Notes: a model not told the origin generated them from the sequence alone. A stretch of DNA of 40,831 bases from an uncultured Pseudomonadota bacterium (GCA_903928965.1 CAIYSZ010000070.1:1-40831), one strand, 5' to 3'. Positions 8,501 to 17,871 are shown, counted from the stretch's first letter. Program-made: numbers and translations.

Positions 8501-9005
8501 GCCTATCGTCAATCCCGGCCAATGGGACGCCTATATTGGGCTGGGCGGCAATCTACAAGACCCGGTCGCGCAATTAAGACTCGCCCGCGCGAAAATCAAC
8601 GCGCTGGAACACGTCCGCGAGCGCGGATTTTCCCCGTTTTACCGTAGCGCCCCGTTCGGACCGCCCGGACAACCGGATTACGTCAACGCCGTGGCGCACG
8701 TCCGCACCAGCCTGAGCGCCTTGCAATTGTTATACGCCCTACAACAAATCGAAAACAGCCAGGGGCGGGAGCGGCATCAGCGCTGGGGGGCGCGCACCTT
8801 GGACCTGGATATTTTATTATTCGGCGCTGAAAGCATAAACTTGCCGGAATTGAAAATTCCGCACCCTGAAATGACGCGCCGCGCGTTCGTGCTTTACCCC
8901 TTGGCCGACATCGCCGCGCCCGATCTGACGATACCCGGTGTAGGCGCTTTAAGCGACTGCTTGGCCGCCTGCCCGCCGCAAGGCATTTGGAAACTGCCGG
9001 AATGA
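8493..9005 (+). CDS. folK: 6-hydroxymethyl-dihydropterin pyrophosphokinase
   Basis: HPPK transfers pyrophosphate from ATP to 6-hydroxymethyl-7,8-dihydropterin in folate synthesis. The 170-residue product has the expected opening AYIGLGGNL, the loop SPFYRSAPFG-PPGQPDYVNAV, E-x-x-x-GR-x-R in IENSQGRERHQRWGARTLDLDILLFG (the RW-x-x-RTLDLDIL signature), and IPHPEMTRRAFVLYPLADIAP-like closing. The start overlaps the pcnB stop by eight bases and the end overlaps panB by four, so it is the second gene of a tightly coupled pcnB-folK-panB-panC operon. Confidence 0.95.
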   Translation: MNKPIVNPGQWDAYIGLGGNLQDPVAQLRLARAKINALEHVRERGFSPFYRSAPFGPPGQPDYVNAVAHVRTSLSALQLLYALQQIENSQGRERHQRWGARTLDLDILLFGAESINLPELKIPHPEMTRRAFVLYPLADIAAPDLTIPGVGALSDCLAACPPQGIWKLPE

Positions 9006-9811
9006 ATGCCTCCCCAGCCGACCCTCGCCCCTTGCAGGTGCGCGACTTACGCGCCATGAAGCGGCGCGGCGAAAAAATCAGTAGCCTGACCGCTTACGAC
9101 GCCAGCTTCGGTGCGTTGATCGATCAAACTGGAGTGGACGCCATCCTGGTCGGCGATTCATTGGGCATGGTGATCCAAGGCCACGCCAGCACCCTGCCGG
9201 TGAGCATAGCCGACATGGTCTACCACAGCCGCATCGTCTCCGCCGCGCGGCGGCGCGCTCTGGTCATCGCCGACATGCCGTTCGCCAGTTACGCCACGCA
9301 GGAACAAGCCTTGGACACCGCCGCGCGCTTGCTGCGGGAAGGCAGCGCGCACATGGTCAAACTGGAAGGCCCTAAACCCGGCGTCATCCGCTTTCTGACC
9401 GAACAAGGCGTCGCCGTATGCGGCCATCTGGGCCTGCAACCGCAATCCGTGCATTTACTCGGCGGCTACAAAATCCAGGGCCGCGGCGAAACGGCGGCGC
9501 GGCGCATCCTGGATGACGCCCTGCTCATTGAACAAGCCGGCGCCGAATGCTTGGTGCTGGAATGCGTGCCGGCCGCCCTCGGCGCGGCCGTCGCCAAGCA
9601 ATTGGAAATACCGGTCATCGGCATCGGCGCGGGGCCCGATTGCGACGGACAGGTATTGGTGTTGTATGATATGCTGGGCATTAGCGCTGGAGCGCAACCG
9701 CGTTTTTCCAAAAATTTTTTAACCGCGGCCGGCGGCATCGCCGCCGCAATACGCCACTATCACGAAGCGGTTAAAACCCGACAATTTCCGGGCCCGGAAC
9801 ACAGTTATTGA
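9002..9811 (+). CDS. panB: 3-methyl-2-oxobutanoate hydroxymethyltransferase
   Basis: Ketopantoate hydroxymethyltransferase performs the first committed step of pantothenate synthesis, moving a C1 unit from methylene-THF to 2-oxoisovalerate. The 269-residue product has SLTAYDASFGALIDQ, the metal-binding VGDSLGMVIQG, VKLEGP, CGHLGLQPQS, catalytic Glu in CLVLECVPA, and GIGAGPDCDGQVLVLYDMLGI. I used the ATG at 9002, which overlaps the folK stop as ATGA, rather than an upstream in-frame start at 8987. It sits directly ahead of panC with a four-base gap. Confidence 0.96.
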   Translation: MNASPADPRPLQVRDLRAMKRRGEKISSLTAYDASFGALIDQTGVDAILVGDSLGMVIQGHASTLPVSIADMVYHSRIVSAARRRALVIADMPFASYATQEQALDTAARLLREGSAHMVKLEGPKPGVIRFLTEQGVAVCGHLGLQPQSVHLLGGYKIQGRGETAARRILDDALLIEQAGAECLVLECVPAALGAAVAKQLEIPVIGIGAGPDCDGQVLVLYDMLGISAGAQPRFSKNFLTAAGGIAAAIRHYHEAVKTRQFPGPEHSY

Positions 9812-9815
9812 GACC

Positions 9816-10661
9816 ATGCAAACGCTCACGACCATAAAAGCCCTACGCGCGACCATCCGCCAATGGCGGCAAGCCGGCCAAAGCGTCGCCTTCGTGCCCA
9901 CCATGGGCAATTTGCATGCCGGGCACATGCAATTAGTCACCACCGCCAAGCAAAAAGCCGACCGGGTGGCGGTCAGCATATTCGTCAATCCGGCGCAATT
10001 CTCCCCGCACGAGGACTTCAACCGCTATCCGCGCACCGAAGCGCAAGATCAGGCCATGTTGCAAGAAGGCGGCGCGGACCTTTTGTTCCTGCCCGGCGAG
10101 ACTGAAATCTTTCCGCAACCCGCGCAAACCCGCATTACCGTCGCCGAGTTGGCCTCCCGCCATTGCGGCGCGAACCGGCCGGGGCACTTCGACGGCGTGG
10201 CATTGATAGTCTGCAAATTATTAAACATGGTGCAACCGGATTTATTGCTACTGGGTGAAAAGGATTGCCAACAGCTATTAATCGTCCGCCGCATGGTCGC
10301 CGACTTAAACATACCGGCGGAAATTCAAAGCGTGCCGACAGTACGCGAAGCCAGCGGCCTGGCGCACAGTTCACGCAATGGCTATTTAAGCCCGCATGAA
10401 CGGCAAATCGCGCCGCTGCTCTATCAAACCTTGTGTTCGGCGCGCGATCGAATTCTGGCCGGAGCAGCGGATTACACCGCAATTAGCCTGGAGCACGCGC
10501 AAAACCTGCAACAAGCCGGATTTTCAGTGGAATACTTTAATATCTGCCGCGCCCAGGACTTGCAACCGGCAGGCCGCGACGACAAACAATTGACCATTCT
10601 GGCGGCGGCTAGACTGGGCGAGACGCGTTTAATCGACAATATCAGTTTCAGTAAACAATAG
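9816..10661 (+). CDS. panC: Pantothenate synthetase (pantoate-beta-alanine ligase)
   Basis: This joins pantoate and beta-alanine with ATP to give pantothenate. The 281-residue product carries the nucleotidyltransferase signature VPTMGNLHAGH with H34 and H37, VAVSIFVNPAQFSPHEDFNRYPRT, FDGVALIVCKLLNMVQPD, LGEKDCQQL, and VREASGLAHSSRNGYLS (the usual motif is READGLAxSSRN, so Asp is replaced by Ser here). It is the last gene of the pcnB-folK-panB-panC run. panD, which makes its beta-alanine substrate, follows 113 bases later with its own apparent promoter. Confidence 0.96.
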   Translation: MQTLTTIKALRATIRQWRQAGQSVAFVPTMGNLHAGHMQLVTTAKQKADRVAVSIFVNPAQFSPHEDFNRYPRTEAQDQAMLQEGGADLLFLPGETEIFPQPAQTRITVAELASRHCGANRPGHFDGVALIVCKLLNMVQPDLLLLGEKDCQQLLIVRRMVADLNIPAEIQSVPTVREASGLAHSSRNGYLSPHERQIAPLLYQTLCSARDRILAGAADYTAISLEHAQNLQQAGFSVEYFNICRAQDLQPAGRDDKQLTILAAARLGETRLIDNISFSKQ

Positions 10662-10714
10662 ACGGCATACCCCTCGGAATGGAATGAATTTGCGCAAATA
10701 ACCCATGATTTTAT

Positions 10715-10743
10715 TTGATACTCTATGCAATTTCAGGCATAAT
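10715..10743 (+). promoter_or_regulatory. Predicted sigma-70-type promoter of panD
   Basis: A TTGATA (-35, 10715-10720) is followed after exactly 17 bases by CATAAT (-10, 10738-10743), in the 113-base gap between panC and panD. Both hexamers differ from consensus by one base. This suggests panD can be transcribed independently of the panBC operon. It is a prediction from sequence only. Confidence 0.5.
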
Positions 10744-10774
10744 CGCTACCCCAAGCATTATCCGGTCGTGAACC

Positions 10775-11155
10775 ATGCACATTAATATGCTCAAAGCTAA
10801 GTTACACCGCGCGCGTGTGACTCATTCAGAATTGGATTACGAAGGCTCCTGCGCTATCGACAGCAACATCCTAGAGTTTTCAGGGATTAGGGAATACGAA
10901 CAAATCCATATTTACAACGTGAATAACGGACAGCGCTTTACTACGTACGCCATCCGCGCGGAAGCCAACTCCGGCGTATTCTCGATCAACGGCGCCGCCG
11001 CGCGTCTAGCTTGTCCCGGCGACATCATCATCATCTGCGCCTTCGCCAGCCTGGACGAAAAAGAATTGAAAAACCACCAGCCGACCTTGGTCTACTTCGA
11101 CGAAAACAACAAAATAACGCACGCCCGCCATGCCATACCGGTGCAAGCGGCGTAA
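10775..11155 (+). CDS. panD: Aspartate 1-decarboxylase (pyruvoyl enzyme) precursor
   Basis: PanD decarboxylates aspartate to beta-alanine for pantothenate. The 126-residue precursor has the self-cleavage site EGSC at G24-S25, which generates the pyruvoyl cofactor from Ser25. Also present are K9 and the [15 protein letters not shown] context, [24 protein letters not shown], and the C-terminal IPVQAA. The length equals E. coli PanD (126), and the residues before MLKAKLHR match the family, so the ATG at 10775 is right. It converges with thpR only seven bases downstream. A panZ-type maturation factor is not seen nearby. Confidence 0.96.
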   Translation: MHINMLKAKLHRARVTHSELDYEGSCAIDSNILEFSGIREYEQIHIYNVNNGQRFTTYAIRAEANSGVFSINGAAARLACPGDIIIICAFASLDEKELKNHQPTLVYFDENNKITHARHAIPVQAA

Positions 11156-11162
11156 GCTACCC

Positions 11163-11693
11163 TTAGTTTAAGCCCGGCCAATGCCGCAACACGTGATAGC
11201 GCACCCCACCCTCCGGATGCGGTAACGATTCCGCCAAACAAAATCCCCCGCCGCGCCAATAGACTGGCGCGAATTTCACCGCCTGCGGCGGCTTAGGGGT
11301 GCGCGCCAAGGTGACATGCGGTTTAAAGCCCCGATTATCCAGCTCCAAACCGCTTGCCTCGGCCAGCAATTTCAGCCGCGCCGCGGTTTCGGCAAAGGCC
11401 GGCGGGAAATTCTCGCACGTCAGACAGGCTACCTTCGGTCCGCGCCAATAGCTTAGCGCATCAAACCGCAACTCTCCCCGCGGCGGCGGCAAGCCTGCGG
11501 CGGCGTCCAGCAAACCTGACAAGCGATCTGAGCCGACCCAACCCAGAAACAGCAAGGTGACATGCAAATTTTCCGGCCGAGTTAGGCGCAAGCCCGCCTC
11601 CGGCGTCAACAGCGACATAACCCGCAAACAGGCTTGCCGTTCCGCTTCGTTCGGCCATAACGCAAAAAACAAACGCCTGACGCCGTCCGCCAT
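11163..11693 (-). CDS. thpR: RNA 2',3'-cyclic phosphodiesterase (2'-5' RNA ligase family)
   Basis: The 176-residue product is a 2H phosphoesterase with two HxT signatures: H44-V-T46 in ENLHVTLLFLG and H126-V-T128 in GFKPHVTLAR. The opening RRLFFALWPNEAER is typical of ThpR/LigT. Family members open 2',3'-cyclic phosphates in RNA or join 2'-5' linked half-tRNAs in vitro. It begins one base after the yajQ stop on the same strand, so the two are co-transcribed, and it converges with panD. Confidence 0.9.
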   Translation of the reverse strand: MADGVRRLFFALWPNEAERQACLRVMSLLTPEAGLRLTRPENLHVTLLFLGWVGSDRLSGLLDAAAGLPPPRGELRFDALSYWRGPKVACLTCENFPPAFAETAARLKLLAEASGLELDNRGFKPHVTLARTPKPPQAVKFAPVYWRGGGFCLAESLPHPEGGVRYHVLRHWPGLN

Positions 11694-11694
11694 G

Positions 11695-12177
11695 TTAATC
11701 GCGAAAGTTGTTAAATTGCAGCGGCTGGCCTAAATCCTCGGCGCGCAACATCTGGATCACCTCTTGTAAATCATCGCGCTTTTTGCCGGTCACCCTAACC
11801 TTATCGCCATTAATCGCGGCCTGCACTTTCAATTTTTTATCCTTGATTAACTTAATGATTTTTTTACCCAATTCTGTTCCTACGCCCTGTTTTAGAGTAA
11901 TGCTTTGCTGCGCGGTCCGGCCGGTGTCCGTGATCTTGCCGCTTTCCAAACTATTCACGTCTATACCGCGCTTCCCCATTTTTGCGTATAAAACAGGCAG
12001 CATTTGCTGCAATTGGAAAACAGACTCCGCCTTCAGCACAATATTTTCTTCTTGCTGCTCAAAAGAGGCATTGGAGTCTTTAAAATCAAAACGATTGGAA
12101 ACCTCCTTATTAGCCTGGTCGATAGCGTTAGTGATTTCATGCGGATCGATTTCGGAAACAATGTCAAATGATGGCAT
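11695..12177 (-). CDS. yajQ: YajQ family nucleotide-binding protein
   Basis: The 160-residue product opens MPSFDIVSEIDPHEITNAID and includes NRFDFKDSNAS and VTGKKRDDLQEVIQMLR, all hallmarks of YajQ (UPF0234), which has a double ferredoxin-like fold. Members bind nucleic acids or tRNA/GTP, and the Xanthomonas homologue is a cyclic di-GMP effector. I chose the ATG at 12177 to match the family start, although an in-frame GTG lies three codons upstream. It heads a two-gene operon with thpR. Confidence 0.93.
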   Translation of the reverse strand: MPSFDIVSEIDPHEITNAIDQANKEVSNRFDFKDSNASFEQQEENIVLKAESVFQLQQMLPVLYAKMGKRGIDVNSLESGKITDTGRTAQQSITLKQGVGTELGKKIIKLIKDKKLKVQAAINGDKVRVTGKKRDDLQEVIQMLRAEDLGQPLQFNNFRD

Positions 12178-12466
12178 ACAGTACACTCACAAATAAAAAA
12201 CAGAAGCCACTATAAAAGCCCCGCCAAAATTATTCAACCCAAAACAACCGCAAGCCACCCCGTTCGCACCTTAAAATCCGGGTTAACTTCTGGAACCTCT
12301 CACTACTCCAACCTTATACAATGCCATGCCCGCCAGTATTTTTTCAATCCCAGCCCTTGACCTGCGGTAGAATTGCAAGTTTTCATGCCAGTCATCCAAG
12401 TCACGCCAATTTTAGCGGCATGCCGAGCGGGCCGCATTTCACCAGTCATAAATTTGTACCATCAAC
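12178..12466. other. Divergent intergenic region upstream of the polysaccharide locus
   Basis: These 289 bases separate yajQ (minus) from the flippase gene (plus). A possible -10 TAGAAT occurs at about 12368-12373, just after a TTGACC, but the spacing is wrong for a paired -35, so I do not call a promoter. There is no clear hairpin and no JUMPStart element (GGCGGTAG core) despite the position at the head of an O-antigen-like locus. Confidence 0.5.
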
Positions 12467-13786
12467 TTGAACACAAAAAATTCCGCATTCATTTCCAAAT
12501 TCCAACGCCCGCGCAATATAAAAGCGCTACTCAACATCGCCTGGATTCTATTTGACCGCATACTGCGCATTGGAACCGGATTATTTGTTGGGATCTGGCT
12601 CGCTCGCTACCTTGGCCCGGATCAATTTGGCACTTTAAGTTACCTGATTTCATTTATGGGCGTTTTTTCATCCTTAGCGACACTAGGGCTGAACAACTTT
12701 GTGGTAAGAGAACTAGTCAACCAGCCGGAAATCGTGGCCGACACCCTGGGAACAGCATGGCTGCTGCAAACGTTGGGCGGGATTGTCGCCGCCGCCGCCG
12801 CTATCGCGGCCATTTTTATTCTAAAACCGCACGACCCGGTCATACAAAAATATATTATTATCTTGTCTACGTTATTATTAATAAAACCGATTGAAGTCAT
12901 ACGCTACTGGTTTGAATCTCAAGTTCAGCTAAAATATATTATTTGGGTCGAAAACATTATTTTAGCCCTATTCTCCACCGCAAGAATTATTCTAATACTA
13001 ATCTCAGCAAATTTAACACAATTTATATGGTTAAACTTCGCCGAATGCGCAGCCGTGGCCATGGGACTACTTTGGATATACCAATACAAAAACAAAAACA
13101 TATTCAATTGGAAAATCAAATTCTCTCAAGCAAAGATCATGCTCGGAGAAAGCTGGCCTCTCATCTGCTCTAGCGTGGCAGTCATGATTTACATGCGCAT
13201 CGATCAAGTCATACTTGGCCAAATGCTTGACAACCAATCCGTCGGCATATATTCGGCGGCGGTTAAAATCAGCGAAACGTGGAATTTCATTCCACTTGCG
13301 ATTATTTCTTCCATGTTTCCAAGCATCATACAAGCAAAAAAACAAGATACAGCACATTATCATCAATTGATGCAAAAACTTTTCAACATCATTGCACTAA
13401 TCTCCATCGCCGCCGCCAGCGCCCTTACATTATTCGCTGACTCCGTAGTAACCATACTCTATGGCGACGCCTATCTTGAGGCAAGCAACTCACTAGCTTT
13501 ATTATCCTGGGCCGGGCTGTTCACCAACTTGGGTTGCGCTTCCGGCAAATGGGTCGCCGTGGAAAGTTACTTTAAAAACGCACTGCTCAGAGTCGTATTC
13601 GCCGCCATGATCAATGTTGCCGGCAATATTATCCTCATTCCCAAATACGGCATACAGGGCGCCGCCATGTCGACATTATTGGCTTACAGCATAGCCAATT
13701 GGCTGAGTCTAGCGGTCTGGTCCAAGACGCGCATTTGCTTTAGAATGCAAAGCAAAGCTATAATAAAACTGGGCGGTATAATATGA
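12467..13786 (+). CDS. Polysaccharide flippase (Wzx/MATE-like MOP family)
   Basis: The 439-residue protein has about twelve hydrophobic segments and the MOP-superfamily opening (LLNIAWILFDRILRIGTGLFVGIWLARYLGPDQFGTLSY), where the G-x-ARYLGP-x-xFG motif is the standard flippase signature. It should move undecaprenyl-diphosphate-linked repeat units across the inner membrane. The start is a TTG at 12467; no ATG or good ribosome site is available before the conserved region, so the exact N-terminus is uncertain. The DNA is clearly AT-richer than neighbouring housekeeping genes (for example 12840-13020), as often seen for laterally acquired O-antigen genes. It overlaps the next gene by four bases. 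Confidence 0.88.
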   Translation: MNTKNSAFISKFQRPRNIKALLNIAWILFDRILRIGTGLFVGIWLARYLGPDQFGTLSYLISFMGVFSSLATLGLNNFVVRELVNQPEIVADTLGTAWLLQTLGGIVAAAAAIAAIFILKPHDPVIQKYIIILSTLLLIKPIEVIRYWFESQVQLKYIIWVENIILALFSTARIILILISANLTQFIWLNFAECAAVAMGLLWIYQYKNKNIFNWKIKFSQAKIMLGESWPLICSSVAVMIYMRIDQVILGQMLDNQSVGIYSAAVKISETWNFIPLAIISSMFPSIIQAKKQDTAHYHQLMQKLFNIIALISIAAASALTLFADSVVTILYGDAYLEASNSLALLSWAGLFTNLGCASGKWVAVESYFKNALLRVVFAAMINVAGNIILIPKYGIQGAAMSTLLAYSIANWLSLAVWSKTRICFRMQSKAIIKLGGII

Positions 13787-14658
13787 AACTAAAAGACATC
13801 AAATATAAATTTTACATCGAAAGCAAGACGCTGGAATACCGTCTACTCAATAAATTCAAACCAAATTACGGCTTAAACCCGTCTCCGGCAACTCCTCCGC
13901 TGATCATCAGCCTGACCACCCATGGCAAAAGAATCCATCAAGCCTACATTGCCATCGAAAGCCTGATGCAACAACAGGTAAAAGCAGATAAAATAATATT
14001 ATGGGTAGGAAAAAAAGAATGCTCCAACATGCAAATACCGCATAGCTTAAAATTATTGCAAGAACGCGGCTTGAACCTGGAATTTGTTGATCAAGACATC
14101 GGCCCTGCAACCAAATTGATATACTGCCTGCAAAAACATCCTGATTCGACTATCATTACTTGCGACGATGACATTATTTATCCTAAATACTTTATTAGGG
14201 ATATCGTTTCAGCAGCCAATCGATTTCCACACAGCATCATCGGTTATAGATGTGCATGGATTGAAATCCACAACCAACTTGTTCTTCCATATTTGCAATG
14301 GCGACCATCAAAACAACAAGCGCCTTCCATTTTAAACTTCCCTACCGGAACCAGTGGCGTTTTATATCCGCCCAAATCGCTGCATGCCGAGATTTTAAAC
14401 GTAAATAACCTACTCAAGCTCGCGCCAACCGCGGATGACATATGGTTCAAGGCAATGGCCATATTAAATAATACTAAAACCGCCATGACTTATCCATACT
14501 ATATTGAATTTCCAACCGTCCGCAATACCCAAGATTATGCTTTATTCAGAACCAACAACAGAATTTTTGAGAATTCGGATAACAAGCTCTGCCCAAACGA
14601 CGTGCAGCTGAAAAACGTATTCAACCACTACGACTTATATAATAAACTAGCGGATTGA
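13783..14658 (+). CDS. Putative glycosyltransferase with DDD motif
   Basis: The 291-residue product opens with a non-hydrophobic N-terminus, then LIISLTTHGKRIHQAYIAIESLMQQ (39-63), KADKIILWVG, a D-x-GPATKLIY segment and the metal-binding triplet TCDDDIIYP with D128-D130. The order matches a GT-A fold nucleotide-sugar transferase. It does not carry the classical GT2 opening, and the sugar and acceptor are unknown. ATGA overlap with the flippase gene indicates coupled translation. The codon use is AT-rich like the flippase, and the pair may have arrived together. Confidence 0.72.
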   Translation: MKLKDIKYKFYIESKTLEYRLLNKFKPNYGLNPSPATPPLIISLTTHGKRIHQAYIAIESLMQQQVKADKIILWVGKKECSNMQIPHSLKLLQERGLNLEFVDQDIGPATKLIYCLQKHPDSTIITCDDDIIYPKYFIRDIVSAANRFPHSIIGYRCAWIEIHNQLVLPYLQWRPSKQQAPSILNFPTGTSGVLYPPKSLHAEILNVNNLLKLAPTADDIWFKAMAILNNTKTAMTYPYYIEFPTVRNTQDYALFRTNNRIFENSDNKLCPNDVQLKNVFNHYDLYNKLAD

Positions 14659-14771
14659 CAACTAAATTAACACTTATTTAGAGCCAACTCCGGAATTAAT
14701 ATGCTGACTCAACACCGTTACGCAACCATGAACTGGCCATCGGCAAATCAAATTCAGCCCCCTGCAATACC

Positions 14772-15689
14772 ATGAATCTAGCGCCCATTATTTTATTCGT
14801 TTACGCCCGGCCTAGCCACACCCAATCGTCACTGTCCGCGTTACAGGCTAACCCTCTGGCCGAACACAGCGATCTTTTCATCTACTCGGACGCGGCGAAA
14901 ACTCCGCAAGACGAACCGGCGGTGGCTGAAGTCAGAACATTGATCTCCGGTATCCGCGGCTTTAAATCGGCAACCGTCATTCTCAGACCGCATAATTTCG
15001 GCCTAGCCGCCAACATCATTTCCGGCGTAACGGAAATCTGCAATCGGCATGGCAAAGCCATTGTGTTGGAAGACGACATAGTCGTAAATCCGTTTTTCCT
15101 AAGCTTTATGAATCACGCCTTGGATAAATACGCGGAAATAAAATCCGTCTGGCACATCAGCGCATGGAATTACCCCATTCCAATCGACACCCAGGAAGAC
15201 GGCTTTTTCTGGCGCGGCATGAATTGCTGGGGCTGGGGAACCTGGCATGATCGCTGGCGGCATTACCAAAAAAATCCCGGCAAATTGCAAGCCGAATGGA
15301 GTAGCGCAAAAATCAAAGCCTTCAATATTGACGGAGCGCATGATTTCTGGTTTCAAGTTCAACAAAATCAACTTGGCAAAATGAACACTTGGGCCATTTT
15401 CTGGTATGCTACCCTATTTGAACATAACGGCCTTTGTTTAAATCCCAGCATTTCATTCGTAGAAAACATAGGTCACGATGGCAGCGGGGAACATTGTGAA
15501 AAGCAAAACGCTTATCTGAACCCGGCGCAGGCCATTAGCTACCGCAATCTGCCCGACCTCGTGCAAGAATCGGAATTCGCGGTGGACCGCATCCGTTTTT
15601 TCTACCGAACCCGGCAAACTTTTCTTTCGCGGACTAAATCGATGATCCGTCGCCTTATTAACGACATAATAAGAAACAATGCAACCTAA
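14772..15689 (+). CDS. Glycosyltransferase, GT-A fold (GT2/GNT-I-like)
   Basis: The 305-residue product starts IILFVYARPSHTQSSLSALQANPLA, a pattern seen in bacterial GT-A enzymes related to the GNT-I group ('xFxRPxHTxxxLxAL'). It then has the acidic metal site IVLEDDIVV (E100-D102), FWRGMNCWGWGTWHDRW, an aromatic-rich acceptor region, and FVENIGHDGSGEHC. These last two features are typical of the subgroup. The donor and acceptor are unknown. A 113-base gap precedes it and no hairpin is obvious there. Confidence 0.8.
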   Translation: MNLAPIILFVYARPSHTQSSLSALQANPLAEHSDLFIYSDAAKTPQDEPAVAEVRTLISGIRGFKSATVILRPHNFGLAANIISGVTEICNRHGKAIVLEDDIVVNPFFLSFMNHALDKYAEIKSVWHISAWNYPIPIDTQEDGFFWRGMNCWGWGTWHDRWRHYQKNPGKLQAEWSSAKIKAFNIDGAHDFWFQVQQNQLGKMNTWAIFWYATLFEHNGLCLNPSISFVENIGHDGSGEHCEKQNAYLNPAQAISYRNLPDLVQESEFAVDRIRFFYRTRQTFLSRTKSMIRRLINDIIRNNAT

Positions 15690-15784
15690 ACCGCCTGCAA
15701 CCGGCTTGAGCTGAAGGCACGGACCCAAGCATACGAATGAACATGGCATTCATTTTTAAGAAACCTATCACCGGCTAACGGCGG

Positions 15785-17023
15785 ATGAAAATACTACATC
15801 TCAATTATTCCGACCGGCAAGGCGGAGCGGCCAAAGCCGCCTATCGAATCCACCGCGCATTGTTGAACCTCCCCATTGAATCCAAAATGGCGGTGGAGCA
15901 AGCGACGCTCGACGACTGGACGGTCATTAACCCAAAAAGCAAAATCTCCCGCACTTTAAGCGGACTGCGTCCCGCCTTTAATAACCTGGTCAATAAACTG
16001 CTGACCACCGATAATCCATCCCCGCGCTCCCTGGGACTCTTGCCCTCGAACTGGCCTAAGCGGCTGAGCGACTGTGAACATGACGTCCTGCATCTGCATT
16101 GGATAAACAATGAAATGCTTTCCATCGCGGAACTAGGAAAAATCAAACCACCCATCGTCTGGACCCTGCACGACATGTGGGCGTTTTGCGGCGCCGAACA
16201 TTACAATTTTGATCAACGCTGGAAAAACGGCTATACCCCGAGCAACCGGCCACCGGCGGAAACCGGACTCGACCTGAACTTATGGACCTGGCGGCGCAAG
16301 CGGCGTCATTGGCGGCAACCCATGCACATTGTCGCGCCTAGTCAATGGCTTGCCGATTGCGCGCGGGAAAGCGCCCTGTTCCGCCAGCAACCGGTCAGCG
16401 TCATCCCAAACGCCATCGACACCGAATTTTGGCGTCCGCTGGATAAAACCCTGGCTAGAGAACTTTTGGACTTGCCGCGGGATTCACGGATAATCCTCTT
16501 CGGCGCGGTCAGCGGGAGCAAAGATCCGAGAAAAGGCTTTGACTTACTAAAAGCGAGCCTGGATAAGCTGAACGGCGAACTGAACGACGCCTGCTTGGTC
16601 GTCTTCGGCCAATGCGCGCCCCAACATCCGCCCGCGCTTGGCTTGCCTATCCATTTCACCGGACCATTAAACGACGAACTTAGCCTAAGGTTGCTTTACA
16701 ATGCCGCTGATGTGGTTATCATTCCGTCCAAGGCCGAAAACCTATCGAATATCGGACTTGAGGCCGCGGCCTGCGGGGTCCCCGTGGTCGCGTTTGAAAC
16801 TGGCGGCATGCCGGATTTAGTCAAACACCAACAAACCGGGTATTTGGCGCGAGCGTTTGACGCCACGGATCTGGCCGCGGGCATAGTCTATATATTATCC
16901 GACCGGGAAAGATATAGAAAAATTTCCAACAACGCACGACAAGACTGTATCCTGCGTTTTGCATATCCGGTGGTTGCCCGCCAATACTTAGAATTATACC
17001 GGCAAGTTTTAACCGTTAAATAA
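15785..17023 (+). CDS. Glycosyltransferase family 4 (WcaC-like)
   Basis: The 412-residue product is a GT-B enzyme. The N-terminal domain has the LHLNYSDRQGGAAKAAYRIHRAL glycine-rich start, DVLHLHWIN and WTLHDMWAFCGAEHY. The C-terminal domain has SVIPNAIDTEFW, LFGAVSGSKDPRKGFDLL and the EX7E motif E318-NLSNIGL-E326 in PSKAENLSNIGLEAAACG that contacts the nucleotide-sugar. The N-terminal set strongly resembles WcaC-type transferases of colanic-acid-like loci. Retaining chemistry is expected for family 4. The sugar specificity is not readable. Confidence 0.88.
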   Translation: MKILHLNYSDRQGGAAKAAYRIHRALLNLPIESKMAVEQATLDDWTVINPKSKISRTLSGLRPAFNNLVNKLLTTDNPSPRSLGLLPSNWPKRLSDCEHDVLHLHWINNEMLSIAELGKIKPPIVWTLHDMWAFCGAEHYNFDQRWKNGYTPSNRPPAETGLDLNLWTWRRKRRHWRQPMHIVAPSQWLADCARESALFRQQPVSVIPNAIDTEFWRPLDKTLARELLDLPRDSRIILFGAVSGSKDPRKGFDLLKASLDKLNGELNDACLVVFGQCAPQHPPALGLPIHFTGPLNDELSLRLLYNAADVVIIPSKAENLSNIGLEAAACGVPVVAFETGGMPDLVKHQQTGYLARAFDATDLAAGIVYILSDRERYRKISNNARQDCILRFAYPVVARQYLELYRQVLTVK

Positions 17024-17040
17024 AAATATGATGGAAACCC

Positions 17041-17778
17041 ATGAACATTAACCAATCGGTCGAAATCTCAATTATCACTGTTACGCTGAATAACGCGGAA
17101 GGATTACGGAAAACCCTAGACAGTATTTGGAGTCAGCAAAATTGCGATTACGAACATATAGTTATTGACGGCGGTTCCACCGACCACACCCTGAACATCT
17201 TGCATGCGGCCGGCGACAAAATAGACTATTATCTCAGCGAACCGGATCTAGGCCCCTATCACGCCATGAATAAAGGCATTAAGCTGGCAAAAGGGAAATG
17301 GCTGATATTCATGAACTCGGGTGACATATTCGCATCCGGCCAAATTTTAAGCGAATTAAAACAACACCTATCCGACAACGTTGACGTCATCTATTCCGAC
17401 TGGTCTTACCTGGAATCAGGCAGATTGGTGAAAGCGGATATCCAAAAACTCAACATCCGCCATCAATCCTTACTCTATCGGCGCGATCTGCATGAAACCT
17501 ATGGCTACTATCTAGTCGGTAAAAGCGTTACCATATCCGACTACCTGTTTTTTTTATCCATAAAAAATACCCGCTGGCAGTACAGCCCGTTCCCGATTTC
17601 GATATGCGAGGAATTCGGCGCTTCGTCCGTCACCAATCATTTTTACCAACGCATCGCCAGCGAATTGATTTTCGGCAAAAGATCACGCATCAATTGCGCG
17701 GTTATATTGCTGCTTTATCCATTCTACAAATTTCTGAAACTCAACGTCATCAAAAAATTACCGCGACTTTACGGTTAA
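17041..17778 (+). CDS. Glycosyltransferase family 2 (WcaE-like)
   Basis: The 245-residue product opens ISIITVTLNNAEGLRKTLDSI and has IVIDGGSTDHT (41-50), YYLSEPDLGPYHAMNKGI and the metal site region FMNSGDIF (90-97), where other members usually have N-A-D-D. This ordering is that of the WcaE-like GT2 subgroup, which is inverting. It lies 17 bases after the GT4 gene and is probably co-transcribed. A later gene in the locus (18746-19534) encodes a clear paralogue with NADD intact. Confidence 0.87.
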   Translation: MNINQSVEISIITVTLNNAEGLRKTLDSIWSQQNCDYEHIVIDGGSTDHTLNILHAAGDKIDYYLSEPDLGPYHAMNKGIKLAKGKWLIFMNSGDIFASGQILSELKQHLSDNVDVIYSDWSYLESGRLVKADIQKLNIRHQSLLYRRDLHETYGYYLVGKSVTISDYLFFLSIKNTRWQYSPFPISICEEFGASSVTNHFYQRIASELIFGKRSRINCAVILLLYPFYKFLKLNVIKKLPRLYG

Positions 17779-17871
17779 GCGTCGCGCAAAAATTGGAAAA
17801 ACCACGCCGCCAACCGAATACTCAATTAACAAAAAAGACTATGCTAATGAAATGTAGAAGGTCTTGTGAAA

